A stretch of DNA of 64,000 nt from Verrucomicrobiota bacterium (lineage in GTDB: Bacteria; Verrucomicrobiota; Verrucomicrobiia; Opitutales; Opitutaceae): the NCBI GenBank assembly GCA_030605125.1, contig JAUWBD010000001.1:1-64000 (forward strand), given 5' to 3'. The notes under the pieces are model-generated. The model did no database searches. It saw only the letters and a program-made list of their open reading frames with translations, and was not told the origin of the DNA. The translations under genes were made by a program, and so were the position numbers. Shown one piece after another: positions 28,954 to 37,846 of this stretch (its first letter is position 1; each line of letters opens with the position of its first letter).

Positions 28954-30380
28954 TGAACGTCGCCCTCCTCCGGCAGGCGCGCGCCCTGCGCGAGCAGCGC
29001 GGCGCGGACCTCGGCGTAGGGCACGCTCGCAGGGCGCGCGCCGGCCGCGGTGGATCGAGCGGCCAGCGCGGCGACCACGCCACCGGCCTGGCCGATGGCC
29101 ATGGCGATGGGCGTCACGCGAAACGCGGCCGCGGCCTCGTGCGTCGCGCTGATGCAGCGACCGACCACGACGAGATTCTCCGGCCGCGCGACGAGCAGGC
29201 TGCGCAGCGGAATCTGGTAGGCGAGCGCGCCGGCCACGTGGCTGGTGTTGGTCTTCTCGCCCGAGGGCGAGTGGATGTCGATCGGGTAGCCGCCGAGCGC
29301 GATGGCGTCGGGAAAGGGCCGCTCGTGCAGGAGGTCCTCGGCGCTCAGGCGGTAGAGGCCCTCGACGTGGCGCGACTCGCGCACGCCGATCTTCGCGGCG
29401 GTGTCCATGCGCACCGCGTGCTCAAAGCCGACGCAGCGCGTGCGGAGAAACTGGAAGATCTGCGCGCATTGCCGACGGCCGAGAATCTCGGCGCGACTGA
29501 GCTGGAAGGGATCGGTGGCGTCGAGGCCTTGGATGCGTGAGGTGTTGACGATCACGACGCCGGGCACCGCGGTCTCGAAGAACAGCACCTGATCGCGCGG
29601 CACATCCACCTCGCCCGCCTCGCGCGCGGCGCGCCAGGCGCCGAGAAAACCAGCCAGGCTGATTCGCGGCGAAGTGGCGAGGCGCTGCTTGCCGGTCTCG
29701 ACCCCGTGCTCCCAGAGAAAGTCGTCCGGGTGCGTGAGCGCGTAGGCGCGGATCGCGGCGGTGTCCACGTTGGCCAGCTTGAGATTCATCGTCATCGGCT
29801 GCGCCAGGCCGTCGCGTTCGCGGCCGGAGACGAAGGGTGCGCCGGCGCGCGCGGCGAGATCGCCGTCACCGGTGGCGTCAACAAAGACGCGGGCCGAGAG
29901 CGCGACGAGCCCGCCTTTGTTGCAGACGACGACGCGCGCCACGCGCTCGCCCTCGCGTTCCACTGCCGCGAGCTGGGTGTGGTAGAGGATCTCGCCGCCC
30001 GCCTCGGCGAGCATGGTCTCGAGCTCGATCTTCAGCTCCTCGCTGTCGAAGGGCGTGACCGTGCTGCAGTAGGTCGTGGTGTCGGGGATGTGGCCGGGGC
30101 TGGCGCCGCGGCTCACGAGCCGGCGGATGATCTCGTCGGCGATGCCCTCGACAACCTGGCGGCCGGCCTTGTTGTGAAAACTCATCATCGGGCCGACGCC
30201 CATCGAGGTGAGCGAGCCGCCGAGAAAACCATGCTCCTCGACCAGCAAAGTGCGCGCGCCCAGGCGGGCGGCGGCAATGGCGGAAACCGCGCCGGAGACA
30301 CCGCCGCCCACGACGACAACATCGTAGGCGGGGCCGGTGGCGACAGGGAGCGGGAGGGCGGTGGCGGAAGCGGCGGACAT
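28950..30380 (-). CDS. FAD-dependent oxidoreductase
   Basis: DVVVVGGGVSGAVSAIAAARLGARTLLVEEHGFLGG; VFVDATGDGDLAARAGAPF. ATGA overlap with the SGNH gene. Confidence 0.85.
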   Translation of the reverse strand: MSAASATALPLPVATGPAYDVVVVGGGVSGAVSAIAAARLGARTLLVEEHGFLGGSLTSMGVGPMMSFHNKAGRQVVEGIADEIIRRLVSRGASPGHIPDTTTYCSTVTPFDSEELKIELETMLAEAGGEILYHTQLAAVEREGERVARVVVCNKGGLVALSARVFVDATGDGDLAARAGAPFVSGRERDGLAQPMTMNLKLANVDTAAIRAYALTHPDDFLWEHGVETGKQRLATSPRISLAGFLGAWRAAREAGEVDVPRDQVLFFETAVPGVVIVNTSRIQGLDATDPFQLSRAEILGRRQCAQIFQFLRTRCVGFEHAVRMDTAAKIGVRESRHVEGLYRLSAEDLLHERPFPDAIALGGYPIDIHSPSGEKTNTSHVAGALAYQIPLRSLLVARPENLVVVGRCISATHEAAAAFRVTPIAMAIGQAGGVVAALAARSTAAGARPASVPYAEVRAALLAQGARLPEEGDVQ

Positions 30381-30390
30381 GGCGAAAGGG

Positions 30391-31539
30391 TCAAGTGAGC
30401 GGATGTTCTCCGGGGTGATCCTCGAAGCGGTTGGAGATGAAGATCGGCTCCACTTTCTTGCCCTCGTGCTGGTCGCGCACCATGGCGATCAGCGCCCTGG
30501 CGACCTCGGCCTCGTCGGTGATTTCCCAGCTCGCGGGAAAGGGGCACAACAAGTCCACGTGCTTGTTGCGGTGGAAAAAGAAGCGCAAGTCGCGCGGGGC
30601 CCGCACCCCGGCCTCGAGGGCCGCGAGGATCACGCCGCGCACAACCATGTCGGGAAACGCGATCACGGCGTCGGGCCGCTCGGGCTGCGCCCACAGCTCG
30701 TGAAACTCCCGGTAGCCGAAGCGCGCCAGCCCATGCGTCTCGGCCTTCCTCGACTTGCTCACCCACGACGGCCGCGTCCTCATGCCGGTCTGCTCCAGCG
30801 CCTGGGCAAACGCGCCGTCGAAGAGCTGGCGGTCGCTCTTATGCTCGGAGCTCTCGTTGACGTAGAGATTGCTGATCACGCCGACCGTGCGGCAGCCCTG
30901 CGCCTTGAGGTGCTTGAGCATGCGCAGCAGGTTGTGCGGCTCGTCGAAACCGACCTTGTTGGCGAGGCCGGCGCGGCTGGTGACGACCGCGAGCGGCGTC
31001 GGGAGCTTCAGGAGCCAGCGCAGGCTGTTCGCGTCCACCATCGGCGCGATCACGCCCTGCACTTCGCGGGCATCCAGCGCCTTCCTCAACTCGGGCAGGA
31101 TCGTGACCCGTTTGGTCGCGCCCCGCGGGTCGGCGAAGACGCGGAGGGCGACGCGTTGTTTGGCCAGCTGCTTTTCCAGGGCGCCGTAAACGTTGCGGTA
31201 GAAGGCGTTCTCATCGCCGGTCCAGACCGAGGTGTCGTTGTAGTAGAGCCCGATGCAATCGAGCGTGGTGCGCAGCTCGCGGACGTAGGTGCCGGCGCCG
31301 TGCTTGCGCTCGAGGAAGCCTTCCTTGACGAGGTTCTTGAGCGCGGTGTGCGCCGTGAAGTAGCTGGTCTTCCACTGCTCGGCCAAGGCGGCGGTCGGCG
31401 GCAGTTCGGTGCCGGGGGTGATTTCCCCTTTGAGAATCTGTTCGCGGAGTCTCGCCGAGATCAGGCGATGGGCGACCTCGCGCCGCCCGATTTCGATGCC
31501 GGCAAACGGGGACTGCTCCGTTTCTGAGATTTTAGACAT
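30391..31539 (-). CDS. GntR-family regulator with LacI-type sensor domain
   Basis: VAHRLISARLREQILKGEITPGTELPPTAALAEQWKTSYFTAHTALKNLVKEGFLERKHGAGTYV wHTH. Start taken as MSKISETEQ at 31539. Confidence 0.8.
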   Translation of the reverse strand: MSKISETEQSPFAGIEIGRREVAHRLISARLREQILKGEITPGTELPPTAALAEQWKTSYFTAHTALKNLVKEGFLERKHGAGTYVRELRTTLDCIGLYYNDTSVWTGDENAFYRNVYGALEKQLAKQRVALRVFADPRGATKRVTILPELRKALDAREVQGVIAPMVDANSLRWLLKLPTPLAVVTSRAGLANKVGFDEPHNLLRMLKHLKAQGCRTVGVISNLYVNESSEHKSDRQLFDGAFAQALEQTGMRTRPSWVSKSRKAETHGLARFGYREFHELWAQPERPDAVIAFPDMVVRGVILAALEAGVRAPRDLRFFFHRNKHVDLLCPFPASWEITDEAEVARALIAMVRDQHEGKKVEPIFISNRFEDHPGEHPLT

Positions 31540-31552
31540 AGGTCCATATGAA

Positions 31553-31571
31553 CAACCAATGTCTTTGGTTG
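31553..31571. promoter_or_regulatory. Palindrome CAACCAA-TGTCT-TTGGTTG upstream of GntR gene; candidate autoregulatory operator
   Basis: Perfect 7-bp arms, 13-14 bp before the ATG at 31539. Same CAAC/GTTG half-site ends and same placement as the 6212-6231 palindrome. Confidence 0.5.
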
Positions 31572-31624
31572 CTTCAATCGGAAACACGGAGGCCGGTCGC
31601 CTCGCCCAGCCTGCGCCTGAAGCT

Positions 31625-33793
31625 CTACGCTTCACGGTCGCCGATCGTGCCCTTCAGGCCCCACCACGGAACCGACGTGTCCTCCCACGGGAAGTAGGAG
31701 GGGACCGATTGCCACGGCTCGTTGAGGATCGGGATGTCCTTTTCCTCGAGACCGTCGATCTGCACGCGGACATCCTGCGGCACGCAGCGTCCGTTGATGG
31801 TCGCGTGGCGCACGAGGCGGCTGCCGGCGCTGGTGGAGAGCTCGAGCTCGAGCGCTTCGCGACCCGGCATCGCGGGGCGGCGGTAGCGCATGCGGCGGGT
31901 CGTGAGGTGAAAATCGCTGAAGCGGCTCTCCGTCAGCGCGGCCATGAAGGCCGCGAGCGAAGGATACTCGCCCACGCTGGCGTGCTCGATCACGTAGCCG
32001 CCGAAGACGAGCTTCAGCTCGCCCTGCGTGAAGGTCCGCTCGGGCCCGTGGTAGAAGGTCGTGCGGATGACCTCGTAGTGGTTGATCTTCTCCAGCGTGA
32101 CGACCGGTTGACCGAGCGTCTCGGTGTAGGCCATCGGACGCACGGCCACGAGCAGGCGGCCGACACGCACGCCGATCCACTCGCCATGGGCGGCCTCGCC
32201 CGACCAGGAGGCGAGCGCGCGCTCGCCGACGCGCACCTCGTCCGCCCCCGAGAAATGCGCGGGGAAGACGAGCATCTCGTTGAGCCGATGGAGGGCGCGC
32301 GGCCGCGAGGCCTGCGCATGGCGCGGCGTCGGCATGGAAAGGTGCGAAAGCTCGAAGCCGGCGAGGCCGAGCGCGGGCTGCGTGTGCAGCATGACCGTGG
32401 AATCGGCCTGGAGCGCGAGCAGGTGGCACCGCGAGACGAGGTTGTCCTGCTCGCCCGAGTTGGCGTAGGGCCGCCCTTGCTCATCGGTCGCGGCGCGGAG
32501 CAGGCCGGGCACCTCGTCGTTGATGGTGAACTTGTGGAAAAACGTGCCGACATCGCGGTAGGAGCCGACCACGGCCTTGCGCTTGAAGGTGGCGAAGTAG
32601 CTCATCGACTGCTCGCCGCCCAGGAAGTGCGACGACGAGGTTCCGACGGTGTAGTCCTTTTTCAGATACGTCTCGACGCGGATCGGACCCGCCGGGTAAT
32701 CCACGCCGCCGTCGCCGGCCTCCGCCATGGCCACCGCGCGGAAGGGATACGGCTTGGCCTGGAAGAGGCGCAGGGCGGCCGGCGGGATGTGGTAGTGGCC
32801 GGACGCGGTCCAGCAGCGGTTGATGATGTTGTGCGGCAGGTCCCCGCCGTTGTGCAGGGCGAAGCCGTGGTCGGGCTTGAAAATCTCGAGGGGCGAGGGG
32901 CGCGCGCGCTCGCCGAGCACGAACCAGAGCAGGACCGAGACGCTGGAGAGGTGCGCGATGCTGTCGCAGTTGTAGGCGCGCGAGTAGGGCCCGGCGCAGA
33001 CGCCCATCTCGGGGTGGAAACGCGCGGCGAGATCGAGCCAGAGGCGTTGCTCGAGCTTGAGCGCGAGTTCGCGCGCCTCCGGGTGCTTCGCGTAGTGCGC
33101 GATGTCGCCCAGCGCGTGCAGCGTGAGCGGCGTGTAGGAGGGCGAGTTGTATTCGCTGTTGATCCCGCGCCGGAAAAGCATGTCGCGCAGCCGACGGAGA
33201 TTCCAGAGCCCGTGCTCGACGGCCGCGTCGTCACCGAACATCTCGCCGCCGAGGATGAGCCCCATGGTCGCCTTGGCCGGCATGTTGTCGTTGTAGCCGT
33301 GGAACTGGTAGTCGGGCTGGCGGTTTCCGGGCAGGAAACATAATCCCTCACGGACAACGGCCTCCAGCTTCGCGACCACATCGGCCGCCATGCGCTCGCG
33401 GTGCTGGATGAGCAGCAGGCAGGCGATGTTGGTGTGGAAAATATTGAAGGAGGAATCCGCCGTCCCGTCGTGCGCGACCCCGTGCGTGCGACCCGCGCGG
33501 ATGACGGCGTCGGCCAGCGCGGCGAAGCCCTGCGCGTAGAGCGCGAAGCACAGCCAGTAGCGATTGCGCGTCGAAGCGGGTCGGGAGCGAGGCAACCAGC
33601 GACCCTCGGCGTCGAACCACTTGGTCGCGACCTGGGTGGTCCGGCGAAAATACTCGGCGACGCGTCCATCGAAGGTGGAGAGATCCGCCTCCGGCTCGGC
33701 GGGTCGCGCGGCCGCGAGCGCGGCCACCGCCAGCGCCGCGCCACGCGGGCGCGGCGGCAAGAGCTCGGATGGAAGGATCGAAGGAGGAATCAT
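31625..33793 (-). CDS. Uncharacterised alpha-toroid-like protein, paralogue of 11867-13855
   Basis: HGYNDNMPAKATMGLILGGEMFGD, EYNSPSYTPLTLHALGDIAHY, ETYLKKDYTVGTSSSHFLGG. Start chosen as MIPPSILP at 33793, 5 bp after the upstream stop. Confidence 0.6.
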   Translation of the reverse strand: MIPPSILPSELLPPRPRGAALAVAALAAARPAEPEADLSTFDGRVAEYFRRTTQVATKWFDAEGRWLPRSRPASTRNRYWLCFALYAQGFAALADAVIRAGRTHGVAHDGTADSSFNIFHTNIACLLLIQHRERMAADVVAKLEAVVREGLCFLPGNRQPDYQFHGYNDNMPAKATMGLILGGEMFGDDAAVEHGLWNLRRLRDMLFRRGINSEYNSPSYTPLTLHALGDIAHYAKHPEARELALKLEQRLWLDLAARFHPEMGVCAGPYSRAYNCDSIAHLSSVSVLLWFVLGERARPSPLEIFKPDHGFALHNGGDLPHNIINRCWTASGHYHIPPAALRLFQAKPYPFRAVAMAEAGDGGVDYPAGPIRVETYLKKDYTVGTSSSHFLGGEQSMSYFATFKRKAVVGSYRDVGTFFHKFTINDEVPGLLRAATDEQGRPYANSGEQDNLVSRCHLLALQADSTVMLHTQPALGLAGFELSHLSMPTPRHAQASRPRALHRLNEMLVFPAHFSGADEVRVGERALASWSGEAAHGEWIGVRVGRLLVAVRPMAYTETLGQPVVTLEKINHYEVIRTTFYHGPERTFTQGELKLVFGGYVIEHASVGEYPSLAAFMAALTESRFSDFHLTTRRMRYRRPAMPGREALELELSTSAGSRLVRHATINGRCVPQDVRVQIDGLEEKDIPILNEPWQSVPSYFPWEDTSVPWWGLKGTIGDREA

Positions 33794-33797
33794 GAAA

Positions 33798-36700
33798 TCA
33801 GTAAGGCTCCGAATAGATGCTGAGACCGACGGAACGAACGTCGCCTCCGCGGGGCTCGTCCCAGTGGCGGATGAGCTCGATGTGGTTTTCCGCGCCAAAG
33901 CGGATCCAGGGCGTGACGTTGAGTTGGAAACGATCGGCCGTGATGCGGTGGTAGCGACGCACGAAACGACCGTTGACCAGCGCGCCGATGATCCGCCCGC
34001 CGGCATCGACATCGAGGTAGGCGTGCGGCGTCTCGACGCCGGGGAAGCGCGCCGGGACCTGCACCATGCGCTTCATCGCAAAAGCCGAGGAGCGACCGGG
34101 GAAGCGGACCGAGCCGGTCCAGCGCAAGGCGTCGGGACTCTCGCTCCACTCGCCGGCCAGATCGACGCGCGCCGCGGGCTCGGGCCAGAGCCACAGCCAA
34201 GCGTCGCCGCGCACGCCGGACAGCGTGCCGGTCGAGTGAATCACGACGGCGAGCTCGTGGGTGGAGCCGGGTTTGAGGGAAGGCGAGGTGAAGCCGTCGA
34301 TGCCGTTTCTCGACTTCGCGTGGATGACCTTTCCATCGAGGTAGATCTCGCCCTCGCCGACGAAGTAGTTGCCGGAGTTCGACTCGAGGGTGAGCGTGAC
34401 GTCACCCTTCCAGTTTTGCGGCACGGTGAACGAACGGCGCACCACGACGGTGCCAGGCTCGGGCCAGCCGGCAGTCGGCCAAGCGCCGAGGCGGGTCTTT
34501 TCCCAGGCGGCGGTGCTGGAGGTAGGCGCGAGGAGCGCGGCGATGTCCTCGCCGGGCTTCACCACGTGGCGGGCCCAGCCGTCGGTGAGGTCGAGCGTGT
34601 TGTCCACGCGCACGGGCTCGGCGGGCGGCGCGTCGCCGCGGGCGGTGCCGCGCCACCAGTTGCGTTGCAGCGTGAACCAGTCGGCGGGCGCCTGGCCGAT
34701 GGCGTTGCGCGGCGTCATCACGGCGCGCGTTTCCAGCGGCTTCAGCTCAAGCGCGAGAGCGCCATTGGTGATCGGCAGCGAAGCCTTGTCGCGCAGATCG
34801 ACGCCCCAAGTGGCGGAGCTGCCGGTGAGCTGGAGCCGGCCCTTGACCGCGGCGCTGTCGCTCGGATTCCAGAGCACCCAGATGTCGTAGAGTCCGTTGT
34901 TGGAGACGTAGTGGCGGACGAGCGTGCCGTCGCGATCCGCCTGCCAGCGGAAGGGCAAGGGAGCGATGTTTCGCCACTCGAGCAGTTGGGTGAGAAGATT
35001 GGTAAGCGCGTCGTTGCCGTTGGCGGGCAAGGCGCGGAGCGAGGCGGCGTCGCGGCGCTTGGCATCGATGCGGTCGGGAATGGAGTCACCGGAGAACTTG
35101 CAACCCACGTGGACGATGTAGCCCTCGCCGAGGCGACGCACTCCCAGGGCGACGCTGCCGTCATCCCAGAGCAGGACGTCCTGCGCGTCGTCGGCCACTT
35201 TGCGCAGGCGGAGGCCGTTGGCGCGAACGCCATCCCACTCGCCAGCGAGCACGGTTTGCCCAGGGGCGGACGCGAGGCGGCCCGATTGGCGGATGCGACC
35301 GTTGTCGTCCAAGGCGTCGATCCGATCGACGGCGTAGCCGGTCAGGCGCGAGATGGGCCAGGCGTCGGCCTGGTTGGTGGCGTGGCGACCGGTCTGCACG
35401 AAGGTGACGAAGGTGCCGCCCGAGCGCACGTAGTTCTCCACGTCGGCCAGCATGCGCTCGCTCATGATGGAGCTGTTGGTGTCGATGATGACGCGGTAGG
35501 CCGCGGCGTCGCCGTTGGGGAAGGAGGTCTCGCTGAGGCCGTCGCTGGGGTAGTAGTCGCGCAGGTTGGCGCGGACGTTCCAGCGCCAGTAGCCGGCGCC
35601 CAAGGTCTTGTTGGGATCGAGAATCCAGGGCAGCCGTTGAGCCGGATGTTTTCGGTCGAGTAGAAGGCGGCGACCTCGGCCTTGGGCGCGTGGTATTTGC
35701 CGATCAAGCGGAAGAGCGGGAGGTCCTGCTTGAGGTGCTGGCGGATCTCGGCGTTCCACATCAGCGAGCCGATGTGGATGAAGTAATCGATGCCCTGCAC
35801 GCCCTCGGTCATCCAGAGGCCTTGGAAGGTCTTGAAATGCTTTCCGTCGCGGGCGGGGCCGCCCGGCTCGACGGACATGGGCAGATTGCGCCCGCGCATG
35901 AGCGACGGGAGGTAGTCGGCCCAAAAGGCCGCCATGTAGCCGGTGTTGTGGAAATTGGAGCCGTAGCGGCCGGCGAGGTCGTTGATGTCGTCGGCGTAGG
36001 CGTCGGGCGCCATCTGCACGACCTGGTGGTTCGGATGAGTCTTGCGGATCGTCTCGAGGCCGCGGCGCACGGACTCCTTGCGCATCCAGCGGTGCCACAT
36101 CGCGAAGTCATACCACTGCGCGTTACGGCCCTTCTCGAAGAACGGATAGCCGTGCGGTTCCTCGCCGGAGAGGTAAACGCGGTAGGAGAGCTTTCCCTTC
36201 GGCAGGCGCAGCGCGAGGACGTTGCCCTCGGGCTTGAGGTGCTGGCTCACCTCGACGGCGGTCCAGTGCGGGGTCATGTGCCGGACCGTGGATTCGTCCA
36301 CGACCTTGTCGTTGAGCACGGCCTTGAACTGGTCGTTCGAGGTCAGGTTCATGCTCCAGACGTAGAGCCAGACCTGCGGGTGCTTCGCGAGCCAGTCGCG
36401 GGACACGGAGAAGTGCCGGCGCATCACGCCCGGGCGGCTGGGGATCACAAGGCTACGCTCGTCGCCGGGAGCCTGCAGCGAGGCCCAGCCGGAATCGTCG
36501 AAGCGGCTGGAGAACCACTCCTGCGGCGCGCCCAGAGAGGGGATGGCTCGCGTCCAGTTCGTGTCGGTGAAGAAAAGCAGGCGCTCGCCCTGCGTGTCCA
36601 GGTTCGGGGGCAGATCCTCGTAGGCGAGTTTCCACTCGCCGGTGAGATCGACGGCGTCCTCGCCCCAGCCGGCGAAGGAGGCGATCTCCTGCACGCGCAC

Positions 36701-37846
36701 CTCGTCCCAGGACGCGTGCGCGGTGCCCCAGGCGGCGTTCAGCGCGCGCAGGTCGTCGTATCGGGTTTTTAGATACTTGCGGTAGCTGGCGTCGGCGACG
36801 GAGCCGTATTCGACGAAGATCGAGTGCGCGACGTTCTTCAGCTCGCCGTGGGGCTCGAGCACGGTGGTGAGATTGGGCTGGTCCTTGAAGCGGCGCAGCA
36901 TGGTCTCGGCCATGTCGAACTGGATCTGGTTGGCCTCCTTGGCGGCCCAGGAAGCGGTGCCGCGGCCGCCGTAGAAGGGCGTGCCGATGCGGAAGAAGGA
37001 GCCGCCAAACTGCGGCATGGGCTCCATCATCTGCTCGCGATAGCGGTTGGTGAGCCAGGTGGCCTCGATGCCCTCGGCGACCTTGAGGTTGAGGCCGAGC
37101 GGGAGGCCGCGCGCCTCGGTCTGCGGGACGATCCAGTCCCACCAGACGTCGCGGTTGAGGCCGCCGGCCGTATCCATGGCGTTGGGGCCGGTGAAGACCA
37201 CCAGGCCGGTGCGGTCCATTTCCTCGGCGAACTGAAACTCGGAGAGGAAGTCGTAGCCGCCCTTGGCCTGCGCGGGCTTGTAGTCTTTGGGCGGGTTTTC
37301 CCAGGTGCGGTGGTAGGCGCGGAAGCCCCAGCGGTCCCAGCGGTCGAGATACATCGGCACCTCGGTGTCGGTGGCGAACTCCCAGCCGGCCCACTCCGGG
37401 CCGGCGAGCGCGGCTGCGAGCGCGGCGGACTCGGCGGCGGAGAGGATGCGCACCTCGGAACCCCGGCGCACGGCGACGATGCTCCCCTGCCCTTCGATCT
37501 GGCGGGCGGTCGCGGTCTGGCCCGTGCGGCCGAGGGTGATCTTCGATTCGCTGACCTTGGGGAGCAGCGACAAGTCCGAGAGATATTTCGCCTGGAGCAG
37601 CTTGGCTTTCTCCGGCGACTCGCAGCGGATGGAGAGCTGGCTCACACCGCCGCGCAGGTCGGTTTTCACCCCCGATACCGTGCCGTAGCCGCGCAGATCG
37701 ATTTCGCGAAATACGCCATCATGCGCGACGGCTGAAGTGGACGCGTCCGCACGCGGCTTCGCATCGGGAGCCGCTTGGGCAAAGGCGGTGGCGCCGCCAA
37801 GGAGCAGAGCGGCGAGCACGCGTTTGATCGGGGTCGGAGAGATCAT
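33798..37846 (-). pseudogene. Giant secreted GH42-like protein split by a single-nucleotide frameshift
   Basis: The N-terminal ORF (37846 to ~35630, ...AFYSTENIRLNG) and C-terminal ORF (~35630 to 33798, WILDPNKTLGAGYWRW...) are contiguous in two frames. Joined length would be ~1349 aa, matching the 1334-aa paralogue 16121-20125. Confidence 0.75.
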
